Shown: piece by piece, positions 9,463-19,106 of the stretch
Position numbering within the stretch: the first letter of the stretch is position 1
Layout of the letters: each line of letters starts with the position of its first letter
Source: Lachnotalea sp041821265
GTDB lineage: Bacteria > Bacillota > Clostridia > Lachnospirales > Lachnospiraceae
NCBI GenBank assembly: GCA_041821265.1
Contig: JBGUEQ010000013.1
Coordinates: 29,293 to 93,292 of the forward strand
Length of the DNA stretch: 64,000 nucleotides
Direction of reading: 5' to 3'
Notes under the pieces: generated by a model
What the model saw: only the letters and a program-made list of their open reading frames with translations
Database searches by the model: none
What the model was told of the DNA's origin: nothing
Position numbers and translations under genes: made by a program

Positions 9463-9495
9463 GTTACCATAATTCTTAAAATCCTTTAAGTATTG

Positions 9496-9524
9496 TTGAT
9501 ATGGTGTAATTTTTTCGTTATAAT
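9496..9524 (+). promoter_or_regulatory. Sigma-A type promoter for the carbonic anhydrase-citC unit
   Basis: TTGATA (9496-9501) and TATAAT (9519-9524) are separated by exactly 17 bases, about 45 bases before the carbonic anhydrase start. Confidence 0.75.
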
Positions 9525-9568
9525 TAGGCTATATTAAGTTTTTACAATTATACTAGGAGGAAGAGAAC

Positions 9569-10114
9569 ATGATTGATGAAATAATAGAATATAACAAAGA
9601 ATTTGTAAAACAGCAGAAATATATAGAATATCGTACAAAAAGTAAATACCCAAATAAAAAAATAGCAATTTTATCATGTATGGACACGAGATTAACCGAG
9701 CTTCTTCCAGCAGCACTAGGAATCAAGGATGGCGACTGTAAGATTATTAAAAATGCTGGTGCAGTTATTTCACATCCATATGGAAGTGTGGTTCGAAGCA
9801 TTCTAATTGCAATCTATGAACTAGGCGTAGAAGAAATAATGGTGATAGGACATACAGATTGTGGCGTCGGCTTTATTAATGTAGATTCAATGGTTGCAAA
9901 AATGAAACAAAGAAATATATCAGAAGAAAAAATTGATATGATAAAATATGGTGGAATTGATTTCGAGCGATGGCTGGGTGGTTTTGAAAGTGTAACAAAA
10001 TCAGTTGGTGAAGCAATTCAAATATTAAAGAAACATCCACTTATTCCAGAAGATGTTACCGTAAAGGGCTTTGTGATGGATATTGAAACGGGAGAATTAG
10101 AGGCTATAGATTAG
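9569..10114 (+). CDS. Beta-class carbonic anhydrase
   Basis: Interconverts CO2 and bicarbonate in the cytoplasm. The zinc site is visible as CMDTR (Cys37, Asp39, Arg41) and GHTDCG (His95, Cys98), with the NAGAV substrate loop between. The 181-residue length fits small clostridial beta-carbonic anhydrases. AGGAGGAAGAGAAC precedes the ATG. It is the first gene after a consensus promoter and citC follows 30 bases later. It could therefore supply bicarbonate or handle CO2 during citrate fermentation, but that link is inferred from position only. Confidence 0.9.
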   Translation: MIDEIIEYNKEFVKQQKYIEYRTKSKYPNKKIAILSCMDTRLTELLPAALGIKDGDCKIIKNAGAVISHPYGSVVRSILIAIYELGVEEIMVIGHTDCGVGFINVDSMVAKMKQRNISEEKIDMIKYGGIDFERWLGGFESVTKSVGEAIQILKKHPLIPEDVTVKGFVMDIETGELEAID

Positions 10115-10144
10115 ACAACATTATTTGTTATAAGTGAGGTTATT

Positions 10145-11188
10145 ATGGATTATGGTAGTAGCAATGATTTAGAAGAAGAATTTGGAGGACCTTTTACAAC
10201 GAACAAGTTAGAAAAATTAAGACAATTTTTATCAAAACAGAATTTGAAGTATGATGATGGAATTCAATATACCTGCAATCTTATTGATGAAAATTATTCG
10301 ATAGTTGGAACTGGTTCACTGGATCACAATGTGTTAAAGTGTATTGCAATTGATGGAAAATATCAAGGGCAAGGATTGTTGTCAAGAATAATGACCCATT
10401 TACTAGTGAAGGCTTATCAGCAGGATCATAAACATTTATTCCTTTATACAAAACCAAATAATAGCAAAATGTTTTCCGATTTCGGATTTTATGAAGTCGC
10501 TAAAACAGAGGACGTATTATTAATGGAAAATTATAAAAATGGGATTACTGATTATGTAAAAGAGGTGAGAGAACAAACCGTAAATAAATTTGGTATTGAT
10601 AAACAAAAAGTACAGGGTGCAATTATAATGAATTGTAATCCATTTACTTTAGGTCATCAATATTTAATTGAAAAAAGTGCTAGTATGTGCGATATTCTTC
10701 ACATTTTTGTCGTATCAAATGATGTTAGTATGTTTTCACAAAAAGCTAGATATAAACTTGTTTGGGAAGGTACGAAAGACTTAAAGAATGTGATTTTACA
10801 TGAAACAAAAGATTATTTAATTTCACCTGCTACATTTCCAACTTATTTTATTAAGGATGCGGCAAGAGAAGAAGAAATAAACTGTAGACTTGATATTGAA
10901 ATATTTAAAAGATATATAATTGATCAGTTAGGTATTAAAATGAGATTTGTTGGTACAGAACCTAATTGTAGAATTACAGATTTTTATAATCAGCAGTTAA
11001 TTAAATATATAAATCAATTTGGAGTTGTTTTAGTGGAAATAGAGAGGAAAAAAATGAATGATATAGCGATTAGTGCATCGCTGGTAAGAAAGCTAATGGA
11101 GGAAAAAAAGTTTGAACAAATAAAAGATTTGGTTCCTCCATCAACGTATCAATATATTACCCAGGAATTTTATTCAGCAACAAATTGA
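10145..11188 (+). CDS. citC: [Citrate (pro-3S)-lyase] ligase
   Basis: Activates citrate lyase by acetylating the thiol of the CitD prosthetic group with acetate and ATP. The N-terminal 120 or so residues resemble a GNAT domain (GKYQGQGLLSRIM). The rest is the nucleotidyltransferase-like CitC domain with MNCNPFTLGHQYLIEKS and a C-terminal ISASLVRKLMEE. The 347-residue length is normal. The 3' end overlaps the convergent response regulator gene by 19 bases. It is separated from citDEF by the divergent regulator pair. Confidence 0.92.
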   Translation: MDYGSSNDLEEEFGGPFTTNKLEKLRQFLSKQNLKYDDGIQYTCNLIDENYSIVGTGSLDHNVLKCIAIDGKYQGQGLLSRIMTHLLVKAYQQDHKHLFLYTKPNNSKMFSDFGFYEVAKTEDVLLMENYKNGITDYVKEVREQTVNKFGIDKQKVQGAIIMNCNPFTLGHQYLIEKSASMCDILHIFVVSNDVSMFSQKARYKLVWEGTKDLKNVILHETKDYLISPATFPTYFIKDAAREEEINCRLDIEIFKRYIIDQLGIKMRFVGTEPNCRITDFYNQQLIKYINQFGVVLVEIERKKMNDIAISASLVRKLMEEKKFEQIKDLVPPSTYQYITQEFYSATN

Positions 11189-11856
11189 TAACCAACACCC
11201 CAAACAGTGAGTAAATATTTCGGTTGTTTTGGGTGTTGTTCTATCTTGGTACGAAGATGACTAATATAAACCATAATTGCATTTTCATCGACGATACAAT
11301 CCCCCCATACCTGTTCATAGAGCATTTCTTTTGAAAATACTTGACGTGGGTGGCTTATAAACAGTTTCATTATTTGAAGTTCCTTCGAAGATAAAACTAT
11401 TTCAATGTCGTTTTTGTAAAATTTCATTGTAGTGTTATTAAATTTAAAAGGTCCTACTTGTTGAATTGTCTTATTGGTAACATTAGAAGAAGTGTTACGA
11501 CGAATAAGAGCTTTTACTTTTGCACCAAGGATGACGGGATTAAAAGGTTTTAAGATATAGTCATCAGCACCTAAATCTAAGCCATATAGTGCATCATAGT
11601 CTTCGCTTCGACCACTAACAACCATAATTGGAACATTGAGTCCTTGTTGCCTAATTCTCTTGATTACTTGAAATCCATCGATATCAGTCATGTTAATATC
11701 CAATAAGATCAATTTGTATGAATGCAATTTTATTAATTCAAGAGCTTCAAGACCGCTACTTGCAGTGTGCGGTTCAAGTCCATTGGTGGTTATAACCTTA
11801 GACAATAACTTACGAATCGCAATATCGTCATCTACAATGAGAACTTTATCAGACAT
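11170..11856 (-). CDS. OmpR/PhoB-family response regulator of the citrate locus
   Basis: Receiver domain (about 1-118) with the acidic pair VDDD, phosphoacceptor Asp in LILLDINMTDIDG and Lys in ILKPFNP. A winged-helix DNA-binding domain follows (about 130-228, ending LLTVWGVGYQFV). Start chosen at ATG 11856 (MSDKVLIVD), which is served by AAGAGGTATGTGAA; a longer frame would start at 11874. It is divergent from the hybrid sensor kinase and embedded between citC and citDEF, so control of citrate fermentation is the natural inference. It replaces the CitB-type regulator seen in enterobacteria. Confidence 0.88.
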   Translation of the reverse strand: MSDKVLIVDDDIAIRKLLSKVITTNGLEPHTASSGLEALELIKLHSYKLILLDINMTDIDGFQVIKRIRQQGLNVPIMVVSGRSEDYDALYGLDLGADDYILKPFNPVILGAKVKALIRRNTSSNVTNKTIQQVGPFKFNNTTMKFYKNDIEIVLSSKELQIMKLFISHPRQVFSKEMLYEQVWGDCIVDENAIMVYISHLRTKIEQHPKQPKYLLTVWGVGYQFVAE

Positions 11857-11890
11857 TTCACATACCTCTTTCATAAAACAATATATTTTA

Positions 11891-11919
11891 GATTATGAAT
11901 GAATACCTTGTTCATAATC
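11891..11919. promoter_or_regulatory. Inverted repeat between divergent regulator genes
   Basis: GATTATGAA and TTCATAATC form a 9-bp inverted repeat with an 11-base spacer in the intergenic region shared by the response regulator and the sensor kinase. It is a plausible operator; no binding protein is known. Confidence 0.45.
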
Positions 11920-12064
11920 ACATGATAAATTCATCATTGCAAGTAAATAAATTCATTTAACGTTATTATAACAAAAAAAATTATAAAAACAAGAAATAAA
12001 AAAATAAAATGTTTCAGAAAAACAAATATATTTCAGATGTATAAATGAGAATGAAAGGTATTTT

Positions 12065-14356
12065 ATGAAACGAAAAGGAAACAAAGAAAAAAGCATTATC
12101 AAAGAAGAAAATAATATTAAAGAAGAATATAAAATTAAAGAAAAAAATGATGTAAAAGAAAAAAGTAATATCAGATATATTATTGCGATTATGAGTATCC
12201 TTATAATTTTAATTGGGTTATTACTTGCATATATATGTAAGGGGTATTTTGACATTATGATAGAAAACCAAGAAAAACAATTATTGGTAATCTCTCAAAA
12301 CGTTGCTACTGCTCTAGAGACTTCTATTCAACGTAGCGAAGATGATATAGATTATCTTGTTAATTCTTTGGCCTATATAGAAGGAGAAACAGAATATTTT
12401 GAAACTGGTAACTATGATAAACTGTATACAGTTATGCAGTCATATACAGATACCCATTCGTGGGAAGTAAACAATATGATTATCTGTAAGGATACAATTG
12501 ATAATCCACTTTTGTTTGTAAAGGATATTCAGTATGAGAAAGTTTTAGATGTCAGTATTGAAACAGATAAAGAGATTGCATTATGGAAAAATAGTAATAA
12601 TCAGATGTTTATGGCAATCGCAACCAAAGATAAGAGTAACTACAAATTAGTTATCATGATAGATTTAGAGCACTTGTATGACGAACTGGTATCCTATATT
12701 AAGTTGGGAGCTAAAGGGTATGTTATGGTCAAGGATGCGGATGCCACAATAATTATGCATAAACTTGTGAATCAAATAGGTATCAATGCGATAGAAGACA
12801 GACAGAATTTATTTCCATCATTAAATATTAATAATACAAGCTTAGAGAACATGATAAATAATCAAAAAGCAAAACAAGAAGGTGCAGAAATTTATGAATC
12901 ATACTGGTGGGCGGATGAAAACCCCAAATTAGTAAAGAAAATCACTGCATATACCCATGCGGATATTGAAAAAGGTTTTCTTATTGTAAGTGCAGTAATG
13001 GATTATTCTGCGGTGGCTAAACTTATCATAAATGATGTGATGAGTATTGTATTATTATCTATTGTAGTAGTGATTGAAGTATCTGGATTAATGTTATATA
13101 TTATATTATCAATAAGAAGAAGAAACAAAATTGCAACAGAAAATGAATATCTAAGAGAGTTAAATAAATCCCTTCAAACCTTACATGAGAATGAATTAGT
13201 TATGGCACATCAACAACAATTGCAAATTATAGGCACTATGACAGGTGGAATTGCACATGAGTTCAATAACCTACTAACACCTATTATGGGGTATGCCGGT
13301 CTTATGATTAGTGGTATGGAGGAGGATAATGAATATTATGAAGATATTTCCGAAATATATGATGCCTCCGAAAAAGCGAAGGAAATTGTTCATCAGATTT
13401 CAGGTCTTAGTAGACAGAATATGGATACGGTATTTAAGTTTGTAGATGTAAATCAATTACTAACGAGAGTTAGTAAAATGGCAGAATCTGTCAAGCCAGA
13501 CAATATTGAAGTACTTACACAAATGCAATCAAGTGAATACGGAATATTTGGAAATGCAACACAGATTAATCAGGTTATGCTTAATTTGATTATGAATGCA
13601 TATCAAGCAATGGGAAGTGTTGGAGGGCAAGTAATACTCAAATATGAAGAGATTAATATGCAACAGTTAAAGACATTGAATTATAAAGAAATAGACAATA
13701 TAGAAAACTATAACGATAGATTTGCAAAAATAGTTGTGGAGGATAATGGTTGTGGTATCAATCAAAATGTCATTATACGAATATTTGATCCATTTTTTAC
13801 AACAAAAGGAAGTGATGGAATCGGACTTGGGCTAGCAATAGCTAACAATATAGTTACATCACATAAAGGAATGATATTTGCTGAAAGTCAGGTTGGAATA
13901 GGAACAAAATTTATAATAGTACTTCCGCTCACTGAAAAAGCTAGCCAGAAGATAGTAACGCCTAAGTTGATATCCAATGGTGTTACAGAGCAAAATATAA
14001 AGGTGCTAGTAGTAGATGATAGTCCGAAGGTACTTAGGTTGTTGGAAAAAGGGTTGAAAAGTTTTGGATATCAGGTCAGGGCAATCAATAATCCGCATAC
14101 TGCTTTAGAAGAAATGAAAAGTGATACGTTTGATATTGTTATTTCTGATGATTCAATGAGAGAAATGAATGGAATACAACTAGCAATGAATGTCAAACAA
14201 AAAAATCCTCAAATGCCAATTATTATAGTAACTGGAATGCTAAGAAAGGAAATTATTGATTCAAAGCAATCACAAGTAATAGAAGAATATATGGTTAAGC
14301 CAATAGCAATTGATGCCATTGCTGAGGTTATTAACAACATTTTAAAAAAGTCTTAA
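12065..14356 (+). CDS. Membrane hybrid sensor histidine kinase with C-terminal receiver
   Basis: A Lys/Glu-rich cytoplasmic start (1-36) leads into TM1 (about 38-59), an extracytoplasmic sensor region (about 60-320) and TM2 (about 323-349). The dimerisation domain has His398 in GGIAHEFNNLLTPIMG. The ATPase domain has NLIMNAYQAM, VEDNGCGI and GIGLGLAI, and a receiver domain starts near 646. The receiver phosphoacceptor is Asp695 (ISDDSMREM), with Arg where Pro is usual. It is divergent from the OmpR-type regulator and upstream of citDEF, which suggests it senses citrate or a related acid. The sensor region is not a recognisable CitA-type PAS by eye. Hybrid kinases paired with a separate OmpR regulator are uncommon in this setting. 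Confidence 0.87.
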   Translation: MKRKGNKEKSIIKEENNIKEEYKIKEKNDVKEKSNIRYIIAIMSILIILIGLLLAYICKGYFDIMIENQEKQLLVISQNVATALETSIQRSEDDIDYLVNSLAYIEGETEYFETGNYDKLYTVMQSYTDTHSWEVNNMIICKDTIDNPLLFVKDIQYEKVLDVSIETDKEIALWKNSNNQMFMAIATKDKSNYKLVIMIDLEHLYDELVSYIKLGAKGYVMVKDADATIIMHKLVNQIGINAIEDRQNLFPSLNINNTSLENMINNQKAKQEGAEIYESYWWADENPKLVKKITAYTHADIEKGFLIVSAVMDYSAVAKLIINDVMSIVLLSIVVVIEVSGLMLYIILSIRRRNKIATENEYLRELNKSLQTLHENELVMAHQQQLQIIGTMTGGIAHEFNNLLTPIMGYAGLMISGMEEDNEYYEDISEIYDASEKAKEIVHQISGLSRQNMDTVFKFVDVNQLLTRVSKMAESVKPDNIEVLTQMQSSEYGIFGNATQINQVMLNLIMNAYQAMGSVGGQVILKYEEINMQQLKTLNYKEIDNIENYNDRFAKIVVEDNGCGINQNVIIRIFDPFFTTKGSDGIGLGLAIANNIVTSHKGMIFAESQVGIGTKFIIVLPLTEKASQKIVTPKLISNGVTEQNIKVLVVDDSPKVLRLLEKGLKSFGYQVRAINNPHTALEEMKSDTFDIVISDDSMREMNGIQLAMNVKQKNPQMPIIIVTGMLRKEIIDSKQSQVIEEYMVKPIAIDAIAEVINNILKKS

Positions 14357-14376
14357 AGAATTTTAAGACTTTTTTA
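14344..14376 (+). terminator. Terminator of the hybrid kinase gene
   Basis: AAAAAAGTCTTAAA pairs with TTTTAAGACTTTTTT around a short loop at the stop codon, followed by T residues. Confidence 0.85.
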
Positions 14377-14394
14377 TTTGTTTTTAAGGTGCTG

Positions 14395-14417
14395 TTACTA
14401 TAATTAAATTATAGTAA
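14395..14417. promoter_or_regulatory. Perfect palindrome upstream of citD
   Basis: TTACTATAATT and AATTATAGTAA form a perfect 11-bp inverted repeat around one central base. It lies between the kinase terminator and citD and contains a TATAAT that could serve as the -10 box. A dyad overlapping a -10 box suggests an operator for the citrate lyase operon. Confidence 0.55.
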
Positions 14418-14454
14418 ATAGCAAATTTGAAATATATAAATCAGGAGGATTAAA

Positions 14455-14748
14455 ATGGAAGTTGTAAAAACTGGCGTCGCAGGCACCATGGAATCAAGTG
14501 ACATCATGGTAACCATCTGTAAAAATTCACATAAAGGAATTGATATTAAACTAGAGAGTTCTGTTGAAAAACAGTTTGGAAAACAAATAAAAAAAGTTAT
14601 AGAAGCATGTGCAACAAGACTTGGACTAGAAGATGCTGAAATTATAGCGGTTGATAAAGGTGCATTGGATTGCGTGATTAAAGCTAGAGTGGAGACAGCA
14701 ATCTATCGTGCATGTGAATCAACGGATTACTGTTGGGGGGATAAATAA
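14455..14748 (+). CDS. citD: Citrate lyase gamma subunit (acyl carrier protein)
   Basis: Small acyl carrier protein (97 residues) that carries the 2'-(5''-triphosphoribosyl)-3'-dephospho-CoA arm of citrate lyase. Ser14 in AGTMESSDIMV matches the modified serine of CitD. A strong CAGGAGG site precedes the ATG. citE begins two bases after the stop. Confidence 0.95.
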   Translation: MEVVKTGVAGTMESSDIMVTICKNSHKGIDIKLESSVEKQFGKQIKKVIEACATRLGLEDAEIIAVDKGALDCVIKARVETAIYRACESTDYCWGDK

Positions 14749-14750
14749 CT

Positions 14751-15632
14751 ATGGATGAAAGATTAAGACGTACCATGATGTTTGTTCCAGGAAATAACCC
14801 TGGAATGGTAAAGGATGCTTATATTTATAATTGTGATAGCATTATGTTTGACCTAGAAGATTCGGTATCGATTACAGAAAAGGATGCAGCAAGAGCACTG
14901 ATTTATTATGCAATTACTACCTTTAATTATGCGGGGAAGGAATTAGTGGTTCGTATAAATGATCCAGCAACGGATGTTGGATTGGCTGATTTAGAAGCAA
15001 TGGTAAGAGCAGGAGCTCATGTGATAAGACTACCAAAAACAGAGAAAGCAGAAGATGTAGTATTTTGTGATCAGCAAATTGGAAGAATAGAACAAGAAAT
15101 CGGAAAAGAAGTAGGAACAACCAAGATGATGGCAGCTGTTGAAAGTGCAGAAGGGGTTTTAAATGCAAGAGAAATAGCAATAGCAAGTAAGAGATTAATC
15201 GGAATAGCACTTGGTGCAGAAGATTATGTTACTGATATGAAGACCAATCGTTATGCCGATGGAATGGAATTATTATTTGCAAGAAGTATGATTCTTCATG
15301 CTGCAAGAGCAGCTGGAATCGCAGCAATTGATACCGTTTATTCAGATGTTAACAACGAAGAAGGACTGATAAACGAAGTTAAATTAATTAAACAACTTGG
15401 ATTTGACGGAAAATCAGTAATTAATCCAAGACAGATTAAACCAATTATTCAAATATATACTCCAACAGAAAAGGAAATTCAAAAGTCATTGGCGATTATG
15501 GAGGCGATTAAAGAAGCAAATGCAAAAGGTTCGGGTGTTATTGCATTGAATGGAAAAATGATAGATAAGCCGATTGTATTAAGAGCCCAAAGGGTATTGA
15601 AACTTGCCAAAGCTGCAAAAGTATTAGAATAA
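14751..15632 (+). CDS. citE: Citrate lyase beta subunit (citryl-ACP lyase)
   Basis: Splits citryl-ACP into acetyl-ACP and oxaloacetate. It shows the HpcH/HpaI-type TIM-barrel pattern: RRTMMFVPGNNPGM at the start, DSIMFDLEDSV with the metal-binding acidic residues, VVRINDP, and MAAVESAEGVLNAREIA with GIALGAEDYVTD. The 293-residue length is standard. Its ribosome binding site (GGGGGG) overlaps the end of citD. Confidence 0.96.
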   Translation: MDERLRRTMMFVPGNNPGMVKDAYIYNCDSIMFDLEDSVSITEKDAARALIYYAITTFNYAGKELVVRINDPATDVGLADLEAMVRAGAHVIRLPKTEKAEDVVFCDQQIGRIEQEIGKEVGTTKMMAAVESAEGVLNAREIAIASKRLIGIALGAEDYVTDMKTNRYADGMELLFARSMILHAARAAGIAAIDTVYSDVNNEEGLINEVKLIKQLGFDGKSVINPRQIKPIIQIYTPTEKEIQKSLAIMEAIKEANAKGSGVIALNGKMIDKPIVLRAQRVLKLAKAAKVLE

Positions 15633-15648
15633 AAGGAGGGATGAACCA

Positions 15649-17196
15649 ATGAAACATATAGAAATAGAAAAAATTCCTTATATAGAAGAACTAGATGGAA
15701 TTTGTGAAACATTTACAGAGAAACATGCAAAAAAAGATATTAAAACTCTAATCGAAAGAGAAAAGAGTCAAAATAAGATAGTGAGTTCTTTAGAAGAAGC
15801 GATAACCAAAAGTGGTTTGCAAAATGGAATGACAATTTCTTTTCATCATCATTTTAGAAATGGCGATTTTGTCATTAACATGGTAATGGATATTATTGCA
15901 AAGATGGGATTTAAAAATCTAACGCTTGCGGCAAGTTCATTAATCGATATTCATAAACCGTTGATTGCGCATATAAAAAGCGGTGTAATACATAGAATTG
16001 AGACCAGTGGTATTAGAGGTGAATTAGCGGAAGAAATTTCAAGAGGTCTGATGGATGTTCCTGTTGTATTTCGCTCTCATGGTGGAAGAGCCTATGCAAT
16101 TGAAACAGGTCAATTAAAGATTGATGTAGCATTTTTAGGTGCACCATCTTGTGACCCGTTTGGTAATGCAAATGGGTATTCAAGAGATAATGATAAAGGT
16201 GTTATCTGTGGTTCTATGGGATATGCAAAACTAGATGCTCAATATGCAGAGAAAGTTATTGTAATCACTGACAATATTGTACCATTTCCTAACATACCGT
16301 TTGGTATTCCTCAATCTGAAGTTGATTATATTGTAGAGGTTGATGCAATTGGTGATCCAAATGGAATTATGAGTGGTGCAACTAGATACACAAAAAATCC
16401 CAAAGAACTTATGATTGCTGAAACAGCAGCAGAGGTAATTGAAGCAAGCGGACGATTTAAAGATGGATTTTCTATTCAGATGGGAACCGGAGGAGCAGCA
16501 CTTGCTACAGCAAGATTTTTAAGAGATAAGATGATAGCAAAGAATATAAAAGCAAGTTTTGCATTAGGTGGAATTACGGGGCAGATGGTAGAACTTCATA
16601 AAGAAGGATTAATTAAGAAAATTCTAGATGTTCAATCCTTTGATTTAGATGCGGCTCAATCACTAAAAGATAATAGATTTCATCAACAGATTTCTGCATC
16701 TTATTATGCAAGTCCAAATAATGAGGGAACAGCTGTAAACCAGTTAGATATTGTAGTTCTTTCTGCATTGGAAGTTGATGTTGAATTTAATGTAAATGTT
16801 CTTACCGGTTCTGATGGTGTAATAAGAGGAGCAATTGGTGGACATTGTGATACGGCAGCAGGAGCATCTGTATCTATTATTGTTTGTCCATTGGTTAGAG
16901 GAAGAATTGCTACAATAGTAGATCATGTTAATACTATTGTAACACCTGGAAAAACAATTGATATTGTAGTAACAGATCAGGGTGTTGCAGTCCATCCAAA
17001 GAGGAAAGATTTACAAGAAATGCTTGTAAATGCAGGGATTAACGTGTGTACCATACAAGAATTAAGAGATAATGCTGAAAAAATTGTTGGTGATGCTACA
17101 CCAATTGCTTATACCGATAAAGTGGTTGGAGTTGTAACATATAGAGATGGCTCTGTTATTGACTTAATTTATCAAGTCAATGAAAATGAGGACTAG
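15649..17196 (+). CDS. citF: Citrate lyase alpha subunit (citrate:acetyl-ACP transferase)
   Basis: Exchanges the acetyl group on CitD for citrate. The 515-residue length and signature stretches (TISFHHHFRNGDFVINMVMD, FLGAPSCDPFGNANG, GIRGELAEEIS, TGSDGVIRGAIGGHCDTAAG) identify CitF. It follows citE after 16 bases behind AAAGGAGGGATG and is followed by citX. The start at 15649 is the only ATG with a good site. Confidence 0.96.
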   Translation: MKHIEIEKIPYIEELDGICETFTEKHAKKDIKTLIEREKSQNKIVSSLEEAITKSGLQNGMTISFHHHFRNGDFVINMVMDIIAKMGFKNLTLAASSLIDIHKPLIAHIKSGVIHRIETSGIRGELAEEISRGLMDVPVVFRSHGGRAYAIETGQLKIDVAFLGAPSCDPFGNANGYSRDNDKGVICGSMGYAKLDAQYAEKVIVITDNIVPFPNIPFGIPQSEVDYIVEVDAIGDPNGIMSGATRYTKNPKELMIAETAAEVIEASGRFKDGFSIQMGTGGAALATARFLRDKMIAKNIKASFALGGITGQMVELHKEGLIKKILDVQSFDLDAAQSLKDNRFHQQISASYYASPNNEGTAVNQLDIVVLSALEVDVEFNVNVLTGSDGVIRGAIGGHCDTAAGASVSIIVCPLVRGRIATIVDHVNTIVTPGKTIDIVVTDQGVAVHPKRKDLQEMLVNAGINVCTIQELRDNAEKIVGDATPIAYTDKVVGVVTYRDGSVIDLIYQVNENED

Positions 17197-17211
17197 TTTA
17201 GGAGATTATAT

Positions 17212-17766
17212 ATGGAAGAAGCACTTGTTATTATTACATTGAATAAAATGCTGCAAGTTAGGGAGGAACGTGTGGCAATTCAAAACAGATTATTGGGAGA
17301 ACATCATACAACACTAATTTCATTCACAATGAATATACCAGGACCTATAAAAAACAATAGTTGGATACAACAAAGTTTTGAGTATGGAATAACTGATTTA
17401 AAACAATTTATGAATTATTTTCGTATAAGAGAAGTGGAGTATAGAAACATTGCTTCCGGAGGGGAAGCATATTTAGTGGTTGACAAACAATTTTCTGCCA
17501 AGGAAATCAAAAAAAAATTAGTTGAATTTGAGAATGAGTACCCAATTGGAAGATGGTTTGATATTGATGTAAAAAGTGCTCCAAATGAAACAGTCTCAAG
17601 AGCTGATCTTGGTTTAAAACCAAGAAGATGTTTTTTATGTAATGAAGATGCAAAAGTGTGCGGTAGAAGCAGAAGGCATAGTGTGGAAGAACTTTTTAAA
17701 TACACAAATAAAAAACTTCATGATTATGTCGTTTCGAGAATGCACAAAAGTAACAAAACAGCATAA
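17212..17766 (+). CDS. citX: Apo-citrate lyase phosphoribosyl-dephospho-CoA transferase
   Basis: Attaches the prosthetic group precursor to the serine of CitD. The 184-residue protein has the CitX stretches REERVAIQNRLL, TLISFTMNIPGPIKN and the Cys-containing RRCFLCNEDAKVCGRSRRHS. It lies in the citDEF operon, whereas the enzyme making its substrate, citG, is separate downstream. Confidence 0.93.
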   Translation: MEEALVIITLNKMLQVREERVAIQNRLLGEHHTTLISFTMNIPGPIKNNSWIQQSFEYGITDLKQFMNYFRIREVEYRNIASGGEAYLVVDKQFSAKEIKKKLVEFENEYPIGRWFDIDVKSAPNETVSRADLGLKPRRCFLCNEDAKVCGRSRRHSVEELFKYTNKKLHDYVVSRMHKSNKTA

Positions 17767-17796
17767 TTAAAGTTCATAGGAGAGAGGAGAAAGTTT

Positions 17797-19101
17797 ATGT
17801 ATTTAGGTATTTTGGGATTTTTAACGATGGCAATTATTATTATATTATTGCTAAAGTCAAAAACAGTGCCATCCATCGCATTTATTGCGGTACCAGTTAT
17901 TATGGCATTTATTGGAGGATGTAGTTTTTTTGAAATTGGAGGGTTTGTCAAAGCAGGTGTGCTTGATACTGCACCAACAGCAACTTTGTTTATTTTTTCA
18001 ATTCTCTATTTTGGAATTATGTCTGATGCAGGAATGTTTGATAGAATCATAAATGCATTAGTAAAAAGAGCAGGAAATAGTGTATTAGCAATAACAATGC
18101 TAACCGCACTTATCGCAATGATAGGTCATCTTGATGGAGGTGGTGCCTCTACCTTTTTGATTACGATACCTGCCATGTTACCAATCTATAAGAAGATGAA
18201 TATGAGAAAAACGACATTAATGACGATATGTACAGCGTCGATGGGTGTTATGAATCTGCTACCTTGGGGAGGACCAACAATGAGGGCGGCATCCGTTCTT
18301 GAAATGGATCCATCAGCACTTTGGATGCAGTTAATACCAATACAATTTGTTGGAGTGTTTTGTGCATTTGGATTAGCATTTATTTTAGGAAGACTAGAAA
18401 AAAAACGTGGCGCAGGATATCATGCTAATGCAGTTGCAGAAGCTGCTGCAACAGTTGAAACTAGGGAAAATAAGTTTGAAAGACCTAAATTATTCTGGCT
18501 TAATATAGCACTTACACTTGGTGTTATTGCTACTTTAGTAATATTTGATGATGTACCATCTTATTTAATCTTTATGCTCGGTGTGGTTGTGGCATTAATG
18601 ATTAACTATCCTGGAAAAGATATGCAGGATAAAATTATTAAATCACACTCTGGACCAGCCATCATGATGGCAACAACGCTTTTAACTGCAGGTGTTTTAC
18701 TTGGAGTTTTGGAAAACAGTGGAATGATGGACCAAATGGCTACATTATTAGTTTCAATAATGCCAGCAGCATTAGGACCTCATCTTGCAATTGTTATCGG
18801 TATTTTGTCAGCACCTTTGGCATTGGTATTCTGTACGGATTCTTATTTCTATGGAGTACTCCCAATTATGATCGGTGTAGGAGCTAGATTTGGTGTTAAT
18901 CCAGCCGAAATTGCAATCACTATGGTTGTATGCCGTAACTGTGCCAGCTTTATTAGTCCCGTTGTTCCAGCTACATTTCTTGGATGTGGACTTGCTGAAG
19001 TTGAAATTAATGAACATATTAAAAAATCATTTATTCCTGTATTCGCAATCAGCTTAATATGCCTTGTATTTGGAATATTATTTGGAATTATTAAACCATG
19101 A
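17797..19101 (+). CDS. CitMHS-family citrate transporter
   Basis: Multi-spanning membrane carrier of 434 residues with about 11-12 hydrophobic helices. Family-typical stretches are IGHLDGGGASTFLITIPAML, MNLLPWGGPTMRAAS and SFISPVVPATFLGCGL. Members import citrate, often complexed with a divalent metal, by proton symport. The position directly after citX supports citrate as substrate. AGGAGAAAGTTT precedes the ATG. Confidence 0.92.
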   Translation: MYLGILGFLTMAIIIILLLKSKTVPSIAFIAVPVIMAFIGGCSFFEIGGFVKAGVLDTAPTATLFIFSILYFGIMSDAGMFDRIINALVKRAGNSVLAITMLTALIAMIGHLDGGGASTFLITIPAMLPIYKKMNMRKTTLMTICTASMGVMNLLPWGGPTMRAASVLEMDPSALWMQLIPIQFVGVFCAFGLAFILGRLEKKRGAGYHANAVAEAAATVETRENKFERPKLFWLNIALTLGVIATLVIFDDVPSYLIFMLGVVVALMINYPGKDMQDKIIKSHSGPAIMMATTLLTAGVLLGVLENSGMMDQMATLLVSIMPAALGPHLAIVIGILSAPLALVFCTDSYFYGVLPIMIGVGARFGVNPAEIAITMVVCRNCASFISPVVPATFLGCGLAEVEINEHIKKSFIPVFAISLICLVFGILFGIIKP

Positions 19102-19106
19102 TAATG

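Noticed and set aside
14923..15210. Leu-rich minus-strand frame opposite citE
   Set aside because: citE is a clear gene on the plus strand; the antisense frame arises from its codon pattern.
15479..15712. Minus-strand frame across the citE-citF junction
   Set aside because: It overlaps two certain genes and shows no family similarity.
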